Shown one piece after another: positions 8,864 through 16,176 of a stretch of DNA of 63,232 nucleotides. The stretch is from Desulfobulbaceae bacterium (GTDB lineage Bacteria > Desulfobacterota > Desulfobulbia > Desulfobulbales > SURF-16): positions 1 through 63,232 of the forward strand of contig JAHLLM010000033.1 of the NCBI GenBank assembly GCA_020444175.1, written 5' to 3'. Below the pieces are notes generated by a model, which saw only the letters and a program-made list of their open reading frames with translations, was not told the DNA's origin and searched no databases. The position numbers and the translations under genes were made by a program. How positions within the stretch are numbered: the stretch's first letter is position 1; every line of letters begins with the position of its first letter.

Positions 8864-10963
8864 ATGGAAAAAAACAATACCATACTTCTTGCCATCCGGA
8901 CCCAGGGTTACCAGGGCGGAAAAATTCTTGGCAACCGATGGCTTCCGCTTATTGATGAATTGAGGCAGGCGATTGCCAAGTCCGGGATTGAGGATTCTGC
9001 CAGTAGTGACGAGCTGCTTCTTTTTACCTATTCCCATCCCTTTGTTGCTCTCACTTCTCTTCAGGAAGGTCTGGACAAATGCAAAGCGAAACATGGCTGG
9101 CAGGAAACCCAGGGGGCACTCCCTGTGCAGATTGTTCTGCACCTGATTGATGAAGAAAACGGTCTCCCCCAGCTCAGAGAGCCTTCCGCTCCTTTTTGGG
9201 ATCTCCTCCAACAGGAAACATTCTATATCACCCAGTCCCTGAAGAAGAAATGGGATGAGTTCATGGCTGGCCGGGAGCTTCCGGGCTACACCCTTGAAGA
9301 CGAAGGCAGCGGGCTTTTTCAGATTGTTTTCTCAGGCAAAGCGGTCCTTAAAAAAGTGGAGCTTTTCTCCTATCGCCATTTGCCTGTCAGGGGAGACCAG
9401 AAAGAATGTTTTTACTGCGGCATGACCAGCCATGCCCCGGTACAATGCCCCAGCAAGCTTCTTTCCATGAAAATGCAGGGCATAACCCATATTGGTTACC
9501 TTACTTTTGAGGACTTAAACAGCCTCTATAAAAAGATTTTCCCCGACTATTCCGAATGCAGCAAAAAAATTGCAGTCGGCGCAACTCCTACACAGCTTCG
9601 CAAAGACAAGGAATTGCTCGTTTTTGTCTCCTATTTTGATCTTAATCGGCTTTATCAGCTCCGGTTTTTGATTAATTCTGCTTTCAGCCTCCATTCGAAA
9701 TGGGATGATCAGGACAAGACAGATAAAATTAACATTGACAGCCGCAATTTGCATATGGGGCTGGATTGCCTGCGGGTAGGGCAGTATGAGCGGGCGGAAG
9801 AGCTCTTAAGTGCCGAAGGAAAGAGGCGGGATGGCAAACAGTTTTATGCTTCCATTGGCTTGGCGTTCTGGGCTCTTGAGCAGGGGCGTACAAAAGATAT
9901 GGGGCATTACCTTGAAAAAGCGAAGAACATTGCCTCCATGGAAAAAGAGCGGCTTTACAGCCAGCTTCTGCTGTCACGATATTATGAGCTTGAAAATGAT
10001 TCATGGAAAGCCAAAGAGGCTTTAAATCATGCAATTCAAATCAGCTTTGACGCCCTGGACTGCCAATACCGCCGGATGCAGCACAATGTGCGCTATGGGT
10101 TTGATAAAGGGGACCTGAAGAAACTGCGCATGCTCATGATGGGACAGAAAGAAATATTTATGAGTGCCTTGATGGACCCCCTGCTTTTACCGGTTCAGGG
10201 CCTGGTTAATGACGTCGCCTTTAGTCATATCCAGCACGAACGTCAAGAGGCTCAGAGAAATCTGAGCATGGCAGAGAAAGAACTTTCGGAATTATCTTAC
10301 TGGATTGATGAAAAGGATAAAGTGATTACCGAAAATCGTGAGGCCCTGGAGGAATTACGGAAAAAATTCAAGAGGCAGACCTATTACGATCTTCTTGATA
10401 TTGTCGAGCGGGCCAAGGGAATTGCCTTTGGCTGCCAGAGAATTCGTAAGGCCAAGGTTGAAGAACTTGAAGAAAAAATCAAGTCACTGACCAAAAAAAG
10501 CGAAGCCTATCAAACTTTCTGGAAAGTGTATCCATACAAGTCTTACTTCAGAGGTTTTCAACAGGCCTTAGCACAAGCAACAACTCTGCTTAAAGAGGCA
10601 CAGGTCCAGGTAAATAAAAAAAAGGGTCCCGAATACAAGGCGGCCATCAATCTGCTTGAGCAGGTGGAGAAGAACTATTCCGCCATGAGCGAGATGCAGG
10701 GCAAGATGATATGGCTGAAGCTGTTTTTAAACGGCACCAGGCTCTTTGTTAAAAATCTTATTATCATGGAAATCGTGCTTTTTCTGGCAGGATGTGTGGT
10801 TTTCTTCGTATTGCCGACAGCTTTATCCGGCAGTTCTTACGAGGGGCTCAGCAGGATTGTCAGCGATCCGGTATTCAGGAAAAAAACCATGCTGGTCACG
10901 GTTTTCTTTTTTGCCCCTGCCATTGCAACAATGTGGACCGTCTGGAAATTGCAGGATGAATAA
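8864..10963 (+). CDS. Membrane-anchored protein with CCHC zinc knuckle, TPR-like repeats and coiled coil
   Basis: Not assigned to a named family. In order of 699 residues: about 5-175 resembles a degenerate class III nucleotide-cyclase fold (SSDELLLFTYSHPFVAL; GYTLEDEGSGLFQIVF), without obvious metal-binding aspartates; a zinc-knuckle pattern C182-x2-C185-x4-H190-x4-C195; TPR-like helices about 300-420; a long coiled coil about 465-620; and two C-terminal hydrophobic segments near 627-650 and 672-695. The bulk is probably cytoplasmic and tethered at the C-terminus. It begins 30 bp after the REC-TPR gene, so they likely share a transcript. The cyclase resemblance is inference from pattern only. 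Confidence 0.75.
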   Translation: MEKNNTILLAIRTQGYQGGKILGNRWLPLIDELRQAIAKSGIEDSASSDELLLFTYSHPFVALTSLQEGLDKCKAKHGWQETQGALPVQIVLHLIDEENGLPQLREPSAPFWDLLQQETFYITQSLKKKWDEFMAGRELPGYTLEDEGSGLFQIVFSGKAVLKKVELFSYRHLPVRGDQKECFYCGMTSHAPVQCPSKLLSMKMQGITHIGYLTFEDLNSLYKKIFPDYSECSKKIAVGATPTQLRKDKELLVFVSYFDLNRLYQLRFLINSAFSLHSKWDDQDKTDKINIDSRNLHMGLDCLRVGQYERAEELLSAEGKRRDGKQFYASIGLAFWALEQGRTKDMGHYLEKAKNIASMEKERLYSQLLLSRYYELENDSWKAKEALNHAIQISFDALDCQYRRMQHNVRYGFDKGDLKKLRMLMMGQKEIFMSALMDPLLLPVQGLVNDVAFSHIQHERQEAQRNLSMAEKELSELSYWIDEKDKVITENREALEELRKKFKRQTYYDLLDIVERAKGIAFGCQRIRKAKVEELEEKIKSLTKKSEAYQTFWKVYPYKSYFRGFQQALAQATTLLKEAQVQVNKKKGPEYKAAINLLEQVEKNYSAMSEMQGKMIWLKLFLNGTRLFVKNLIIMEIVLFLAGCVVFFVLPTALSGSSYEGLSRIVSDPVFRKKTMLVTVFFFAPAIATMWTVWKLQDE

Positions 10964-11097
10964 AAAAAGAGACTAAAGTGAGCTCAAGTTTAAAGTGACT
11001 GAAGTTGACGAAATCGTATTTGTCTCGAATTTGAGAAGTATGTTCTGCAGAAATTCAACAATTTATAACCATCTGCCCAGATAAACAGTATATTTTT

Positions 11098-12162
11098 TCA
11101 GTCACTCCCAATAACCATGTTTCTTCCCTGCTGCTTGGCCAAATAGAGGCGCTTGTCCCCCTTTTCAATAAGGTGGGCCATATCCTGACCGGAAATTTCA
11201 CTGGCAGATGCCACGCCAATGGAAATGGTCGTAGGGATTTTTCGGTCGCGATAGGAGAAGGTGTGGTCGGCAACAGTTCTGCGGAGTCTTTCGGCAAAAT
11301 CCATCCCGCTTTTGACATTGCCCTGGCACACTGCATAAAATTCTTCGCCGCCGTAACGTCCTATTTCATCCTCCTTGCGTTTGGCATCAACCATGACAGA
11401 GGCAAGTTCTCTGAGGACATGATCACCGGCTTGATGTCCATGGGTATCATTCACAGATTTGAAAAAGTCGATATCTATCAATAGAAAGGAAAAATCCTTG
11501 ATATAACCACGATGTCGCTCTCCTATTTTCACCTCGAGAATCCTCTCAAGGATTTTCCGCCGCGGAAGACCTGTCAGGTCGTCAAAATAGCCTATTTTTT
11601 CCAGCAGGTCTTTCTGTTCCATCTCTTTGGTAACATCAGTCAGGTTGCCCAGAGAAAGAGATATTTTGTCCTGGGAGTGGATTTCAATACTGGCCTGGTC
11701 TTTGAGCCAAATGGTTCTGCCGTCCGGTAGGGCGACCTGGTAAATGGCTTCAACCTGGCCTTTTTTCTGTACCTCATGTCGAAGATCAATGCGCTGTCCG
11801 GATAATTGCTGGCGGGTGAGAACCTTTTCCTCCACACCATCACTGGAAAGCTCTCCGTATTTATATATTCGTTGATCAAGAATTGAGTCCCGGAAAACAC
11901 GAGACACATTCACTGAGGTGCAGTTTAAAAGCTCAACGAATCTGGGCGCAGCATACTCATACCAGATGATATTCTCCTTTTCATGCCAGGCAGCCAGATA
12001 GGGCATGATCGGTAAACCGCATTTTTCGGCTGCTTCCGTTGATGCGAAAATTGTATCAATGCGCTCCTTTAAAGCATCGCTATAATCGCCGTAAAGAATG
12101 CGGCCCACATAATTTGCCGGTGGTTGTCTGTTTAGAGTGTTCATTGGCTTGGTTTCGTTCAT
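11098..12162 (-). CDS. PAS-GGDEF diguanylate cyclase
   Basis: Makes cyclic di-GMP from two GTP. The C-terminal GGDEF domain (about 190-354) carries the active-site loop GGEEF at 271-275, and an RKED inhibitory I-site (262-265) lies exactly five residues before it, so product inhibition is expected. Residues about 40-180 look like a PAS-type sensor (IIWYEYAAPRFVELL and LPDGRTIWLKDQASI). No membrane segments. Its ATG overlaps the stop of the upstream permease gene by four bases (ATGA), a sign of coupled translation. Confidence 0.93.
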   Translation of the reverse strand: MNETKPMNTLNRQPPANYVGRILYGDYSDALKERIDTIFASTEAAEKCGLPIMPYLAAWHEKENIIWYEYAAPRFVELLNCTSVNVSRVFRDSILDQRIYKYGELSSDGVEEKVLTRQQLSGQRIDLRHEVQKKGQVEAIYQVALPDGRTIWLKDQASIEIHSQDKISLSLGNLTDVTKEMEQKDLLEKIGYFDDLTGLPRRKILERILEVKIGERHRGYIKDFSFLLIDIDFFKSVNDTHGHQAGDHVLRELASVMVDAKRKEDEIGRYGGEEFYAVCQGNVKSGMDFAERLRRTVADHTFSYRDRKIPTTISIGVASASEISGQDMAHLIEKGDKRLYLAKQQGRNMVIGSD

Positions 12163-13064
12163 TTTGAAGTAATAGAAAGCAGAGGAAAAAGATATTTTCC
12201 GGCAACAAGAAGAATAATAAAGGACAGAATCATTTTAATCCATTGCTCTGGCACTTTTTTTTGAAACTTTGCTCCGCAATACATGCCACACAGGCCGCCA
12301 ATACCTAAAAGAGAGCCGAGTAACCAGTTTGGAGGTGTTGTCTGGCCGTTGCTGAGAGGAACGAGGGAATAGAACAGGACGCCGGCTATCGAGGCGATAA
12401 AGGTACCAAACAGGGTGGAGCCAGCCAGGGTATAGACCGGAATTCTGAGGACAACTACACAGAAGGGTGCCATGAGAGCTCCGCCTCCTACGCCGTATAT
12501 TCCACCTATGATACCGACAAATAGAGAAAAAAGTGCCAGGGTCCAGGTTGCAATACGGACAGTGTTGTTTTGAAAATTATATTCAATGAAAGACCATCCA
12601 TAGAGAATGTTACTGATGGAGAAATCCTGGTGCACCTTCTTTGGAGGGGGAACTTGTTTGAAACTGCTGCGACAGAGCAGGAGGCCGATATAAAGAAGTA
12701 CAAAGCCAGCAAAAAATTTAAAAAGTTGAGGATCGGGCAGATAACGTACGCGGAGATAATAACCCAGAAAGATACCTGGGAGCGTCGCGGCCGTGATCCA
12801 GAAGGCAAGGGGCCAGATCATTCTTTTCTCCCTGATAAAACGTATAATTCCACCAGGACAGCCGATGACATTAAAAAGAAAATTTGTGGCACTCACAGAG
12901 GGTGACGCGAAACCGAGAACGCTGACCTGAAAGGGCAGAAGCAGGAAGGCCCCTGAAACTCCTGCTATGGAAGTAAAAAAGGAGATAACAAACGCGACCA
13001 GTGCCGGGAAAAGGAGTGTGATGCCGGAAAGATTAATAAATTGTGCGTCTCCCTGTAAAATCAT
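12159..13064 (-). CDS. TauE/SafE (DUF81) family permease
   Basis: Membrane protein of 301 residues with about eight hydrophobic segments arranged as two similar halves (for example ITLLFPALVAFVISFFTS and ALFSLFVGIIGGIYGVGGGA). The glycine-rich GIYGVGGGALMAPF stretch is typical of TauE/SafE exporters, which move sulfur-containing or organic anions such as sulfite or sulfoacetate. The actual substrate is not shown by sequence. Shine-Dalgarno GGGAG lies before the ATG. It is first in a two-gene operon with a diguanylate cyclase. Confidence 0.9.
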   Translation of the reverse strand: MILQGDAQFINLSGITLLFPALVAFVISFFTSIAGVSGAFLLLPFQVSVLGFASPSVSATNFLFNVIGCPGGIIRFIREKRMIWPLAFWITAATLPGIFLGYYLRVRYLPDPQLFKFFAGFVLLYIGLLLCRSSFKQVPPPKKVHQDFSISNILYGWSFIEYNFQNNTVRIATWTLALFSLFVGIIGGIYGVGGGALMAPFCVVVLRIPVYTLAGSTLFGTFIASIAGVLFYSLVPLSNGQTTPPNWLLGSLLGIGGLCGMYCGAKFQKKVPEQWIKMILSFIILLVAGKYLFPLLSITSK

Positions 13065-13424
13065 AACTCCCTGGCTTTTAAGTAATATTTAGTTATAAGC
13101 TCGTTTAAACTCAACAATACGATATATTTTGCTGAAAAGGTATTGATTTTTTTCATAGTTTTTTCATATGATCAGAAAAGTGCATTACGTAATCTGTTCC
13201 CTGTTAATGAAGCGATAACTGTAAGTGAACTATCCATGAATGGCCTTTTGGTCTTCCCGCAGGCTCGTTTCCTTGCCCGATCTCGGCATGAAAACAAACG
13301 CCGAAAGCTCACAGATGGAATCATATGCCGCATTTTTTGAGCTGTTTCTTGTGTTTCTTGATTTCAAAAAATTCTAATTAGTTATGGATGAAACATTAAT
13401 AAAAGATTTTATAAAGGAAGATTT
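13065..13424. other. 360-bp divergent intergenic region (permease / nhaD)
   Basis: AT-rich spacer between the TauE-like gene on minus and nhaD on plus. It must hold both promoters. A 5-bp stem TCGGC/GCCGA (13,283-13,287 and 13,300-13,304) lies about 120 bp before nhaD. A 65-codon open frame at 13,143-13,340 has no ribosome site and no recognisable similarity. No known riboswitch consensus was recognised. Confidence 0.5.
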
Positions 13425-14864
13425 ATGAAAATATCCTGGGTATCAGCAATCGTTTTTTTCTTTTCCGCCCTACCCGTCTTTGCCAGCGGAGGCGGGGGAG
13501 CAAGTCATGCCGGAGGAGGGATTGATATCACCACTCTTGCCACAACTTCAATGGGATATTTTTCCATTTTTCTTTTTGTTGGGGCATATGTTCTTGTTAT
13601 TTTTGAAGAAAAAATCCACTTGAGAAAAAGTAAACCTGTTCTGCTGGCTGCAGGAATCATATGGGTTCTTGTTGCTATCACCTTTGCTCAGCTTGGTGAT
13701 ACCACCCATGCTGAAGAGGCAATCCGGCATAACTTGCTTGAGTATGCAGAGCTTTTTCTTTTTCTGCTGGCAGCCATGACCTATATTAACTCCATGGACG
13801 AGCGCCATGTTTTTCAGGCCTTGCGTACCTGGCTGGTCAGCCGGGGATTTTCGCTCAGGGTGATTTTTTGGGTAACCGGCCTGCTCTCCTTTTTTATATC
13901 GCCCATAGCCGACAACCTGACGACAGCGCTGCTCATGGGGGCAGTTGCCATGGCGGTCGGTGGAGACAACAGGAAGTTTGTCGTCATCGCCTGTATCAAT
14001 ATTGTCGTGGCAGCAAACGCCGGAGGTGCTTTCTCGCCCTTTGGTGATATTACCACCCTCATGGTCTGGCAGAAGGGCAAGGTGGAATTTATTGAGTTTT
14101 TTAAAATTTTCTTTCCTTCAGTCATAAACTGGGTGATTCCCGCCCTGGCCATGAATTTTGCCCTGGGCAAGGAAGTGCCTCAAAAGGTGGAAGAGCATTA
14201 CGAGATGAAGCTTGGTGCCAAAAGGATTATCGTGCTTTTCCTGCTGACCATTATAACGGCCGTCAGCTTCCACAATTTTCTCCATTTGCCACCGGCTACC
14301 GGTATGATGCTTGGCTTGGGCTATCTTGGGTTTTTTTCCTTTTATTTGAAAAAGAAAGAACAGCGGGTGTATGATGTGGATGACAACCCTCTTGCCCACC
14401 AAGCCGATCACACAAAACCGACTTTTTTTGATCTTTTCAGAAAAGTGGCCAGGGCGGAATGGGATACCTTGATTTTTTTCTATGGCGTTATTCTTTGTGT
14501 CGGCGGGTTGTCTCAGTTCGGTTACATGGCCCTGCTCTCCAACTACCTTTATCTCGACCTGGGGGCAACAACTGCCAATGTGTCTGTGGGAATTTTATCC
14601 GCTATTCTGGATAACATTCCGGTAATGTTTGCTGTTTTGACCATGGATCCGTCTATGTCTCACGGACAGTGGCTTCTGGTTACTTTGACGGCGGGAGTTG
14701 GCGGAAGTCTGCTTTCCATCGGTTCTGCTGCAGGAGTTGCCTTGATGGGAGCTGCCAGAGGAGTCTACACCTTCGGAGCCCACCTGAAGTGGACTCCGTT
14801 TATTGCACTTGGCTACGCCGCCAGTATCTGGGCGCATCTTATAATTAACAGTAAGGTTATGTGA
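13425..14864 (+). CDS. nhaD: NhaD-type Na+/H+ antiporter
   Basis: Ion-transporter superfamily sodium/proton antiporter of 479 residues that exports Na+ across the inner membrane. It begins with a cleavable-looking signal (residues 1-21, ending PVFAS) followed by a glycine-rich stretch, then 11-12 hydrophobic segments. Characteristic blocks are FFISPIADNLTTALLMG and NAGGAFSPFGDITTLMVW. The second half has a matching DNIPVMFAVL. Shine-Dalgarno AAAGGAAG precedes the ATG. NhaD enzymes are common in marine and haloalkaliphilic bacteria. A strong hairpin follows the stop. Confidence 0.93.
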   Translation: MKISWVSAIVFFFSALPVFASGGGGASHAGGGIDITTLATTSMGYFSIFLFVGAYVLVIFEEKIHLRKSKPVLLAAGIIWVLVAITFAQLGDTTHAEEAIRHNLLEYAELFLFLLAAMTYINSMDERHVFQALRTWLVSRGFSLRVIFWVTGLLSFFISPIADNLTTALLMGAVAMAVGGDNRKFVVIACINIVVAANAGGAFSPFGDITTLMVWQKGKVEFIEFFKIFFPSVINWVIPALAMNFALGKEVPQKVEEHYEMKLGAKRIIVLFLLTIITAVSFHNFLHLPPATGMMLGLGYLGFFSFYLKKKEQRVYDVDDNPLAHQADHTKPTFFDLFRKVARAEWDTLIFFYGVILCVGGLSQFGYMALLSNYLYLDLGATTANVSVGILSAILDNIPVMFAVLTMDPSMSHGQWLLVTLTAGVGGSLLSIGSAAGVALMGAARGVYTFGAHLKWTPFIALGYAASIWAHLIINSKVM

Positions 14865-14887
14865 TTGAAAATCTGTTGAAATAAGGA

Positions 14888-14919
14888 AGCAAAAGCAGAA
14901 CCAACGTTCTGCTTTTGCT
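14888..14919 (+). terminator. Hairpin terminator after nhaD
   Basis: Perfect 14-bp stem AGCAAAAGCAGAAC / GTTCTGCTTTTGCT with a CAAC loop, 23 bp past the nhaD stop. The following TCTTAAAAA is a poor U-tract. It stands between convergent genes and may serve both. Confidence 0.75.
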
Positions 14920-15027
14920 CTTAAAAACTGGGAAAAGATGTGTGAGCCTGCTCGCTGCCGCTACGTGCGATATTTGTAGCTATTGCGTTGGCGGATGGGC
15001 AACAATAGAGCTTTTGGGCTTGGAGCA

Positions 15028-15453
15028 TCATTTTTTGGCTTTTGATCGAAAACCGATCAAGCCTATCAAACCGGAACCAAGCAACCAGCCTGCTGCTGGA
15101 ACAGGAACTGCTGCTGTCGCCGGAGATCCGATTCCATTCCAGCCAATAAAATAGAGCCCTGGGGGACGGTTCTCAGGGTTTTCCCAGTTCAGCTCCTCCA
15201 ACTCTCCGAGCATCCATCTTTCCCAGTGAAAAACATCTATGCGGGTTAGAGAAAAAAGCGGCTCTTCATCAAAAAATAAATTTTCAAAATTCCCATTCGC
15301 CCCTAATGGACCGTGTTCTCCTGTTGCCGCAAACATCAGGCCCGGTGGCATTCCGCTTTGAGTTCCCTCGTTGTTAAAACTTGCCGCTTTGGCGTTCAGA
15401 CAAAATGGCAGCGAAAGACAGGCAAGCAAAGTAATGAGTGCTCCTTTTTTCAT
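15028..15453 (-). CDS. Short secreted protein with VPLPA-CTERM-type sorting signal
   Basis: 141 residues. An N-terminal signal peptide (1-23, ending LNAKA) is followed by a short acidic and aromatic middle with no recognised domain. The C-terminus has VPVPAAGWLLGSGLIGLIGF then RSKAKK: a VPxPA motif, a hydrophobic segment and a basic tail, the plan of PEP-CTERM/VPLPA-CTERM sorting signals. Such proteins are processed by an exosortase and reach the surface or extracellular matrix. No exosortase gene is in the window, so it must be elsewhere. Strong Shine-Dalgarno AAGGAGG before the ATG. Monocistronic. Confidence 0.8.
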   Translation of the reverse strand: MKKGALITLLACLSLPFCLNAKAASFNNEGTQSGMPPGLMFAATGEHGPLGANGNFENLFFDEEPLFSLTRIDVFHWERWMLGELEELNWENPENRPPGLYFIGWNGIGSPATAAVPVPAAGWLLGSGLIGLIGFRSKAKK

Positions 15454-15925
15454 TTTTCCTCCTTTATTTCATAGTGTTATCTGCTTCTGAATTGTTTTGG
15501 GGAAATAAATGCAAGTTAAATACCACCCCATTTGCCGATGGTTTTATGGGGAGTGAAGGGCTCTGGAAAGTGTTGGGATGCAGAATAAATCATGTAAATT
15601 AAGGTGGTTATAGGGTAGGTTGCGAATATATTCCTTCTTCAGTTGCGACTGATGTCGGCAGGAAAATCGATGAGGTAATTGTAAAGTGTAGCTATTGGGA
15701 GATAGGGGAACGGCAGAGCTGTTTATCGATTGAAGTAACAGGGGCGTGGGCGAGAGAAAGGAAGTATGACGCCGGGAGGGGCGAAGGGCATGTCTTTAAT
15801 TGCTGACAACAACTAAGAGCAGAGCTGCGATAGGCTTGCAAGGTGGTTTTGGGGGTTTTAATTCTTGATTTGCAGCAAGTGGTGTCTGTAATCTATGACA
15901 AAAGCGGGCCGGCGACCTTGAAATG
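15454..15925. other. Gene-free, purine-rich stretch
   Basis: About 470 bp with runs of G and A on the plus strand and no frame of 60 codons. The left end must carry the promoter of the VPLPA-CTERM gene. A 16-codon frame at 15,766 with GGAAG before the ATG is too short to support. The right end holds an orphan promoter-like pair and terminator (15,865-15,968). Confidence 0.5.
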
Positions 15926-15968
15926 TATAAGAGTGAAGCAGTGTCGTCCGCTTCACTCTTATATTTTT
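15865..15968 (+). ncRNA. Candidate small RNA: promoter-like pair and strong terminator with no gene between
   Basis: TTGATT (15,865-15,870) and TAATCT (15,889-15,894) are 18 bp apart, a sigma-70-like spacing. About 30 bases after the -10, a 14-bp perfect stem TATAAGAGTGAAGC / GCTTCACTCTTATA (15,926-15,963) runs into TTTTT, a textbook intrinsic terminator for the plus strand. No coding frame precedes it. A transcript of roughly 68 nt from about 15,901 is predicted. No known RNA family was recognised. MITE copy 2 has inserted directly after the T-tract. Confidence 0.35.
15926..15968 (+). terminator. Intrinsic terminator (orphan)
   Basis: A 14-bp perfect stem with a 10-base loop is followed by TTTTT. 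The minus strand lacks a T-run after the stem, so it works only for plus-strand transcription, for which no gene is visible. Confidence 0.8.
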
Positions 15969-16129
15969 GTAACTATTCAGCTGCACCTCATCTTTGAACG
16001 ATCATGCCTGCTCACATAGACGGGCTATAGCCTCGCAGGCCTGCTTGTCCAAATCTAAGGCACATCTGAATAGTTACGGCCTGGAGTTGAGGCCCATTTC
16101 GAGCCCTCGCTGAATAGATACATATTTTT
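15961..16129. repeat. 8-bp target site duplication ATATTTTT flanking MITE copy 2
   Basis: ATATTTTT at 15,961-15,968 and again at 16,122-16,129 directly border the element. The left copy is the end of the orphan terminator and its T-tract, so the element landed inside a terminator. Confidence 0.85.
15969..16121 (+). mobile_element. MITE copy 2 (153 bp), the best preserved
   Basis: It begins GTAACTATTCAG and ends CTGAATAGATAC (11 of 12 positions complementary). An inner inverted copy of the left end, CTGAATAGTTAC, lies at 16,066-16,077, so the first 109 bp also form a closed palindrome. The arms hold the imperfectly paired blocks CATCTTTGAACGATCATGCC and GGCCTGCTTGTCCAAATC. The tail GGCCTGGAGTTGAGGCC is shared with copies 1 and 3. 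No coding capacity. It lies 56 bp downstream of the htpG stop. Flanked by the duplication ATATTTTT. Confidence 0.88.
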
Positions 16130-16143
16130 TTCATAATGGTACT

Positions 16144-16164
16144 GGCAAAAAACTTTGTTTTGCC
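16144..16164 (-). terminator. Weak hairpin downstream of htpG
   Basis: A 7-bp stem GGCAAAA/TTTTGCC with a 7-base loop, starting 13 bp past the htpG stop. There is no T-run directly after it on the minus strand, so termination is uncertain. Confidence 0.35.
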
Positions 16165-16176
16165 GGGCCGGAAACC

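Noticed and set aside
13143-13340. 65-codon frame upstream of nhaD
   Set aside because: No ribosome site and no similarity; likely part of the leader.
15766-15816. 16-codon frame with GGAAG before ATG
   Set aside because: Too short and unsupported; the site could arise by chance in purine-rich DNA.
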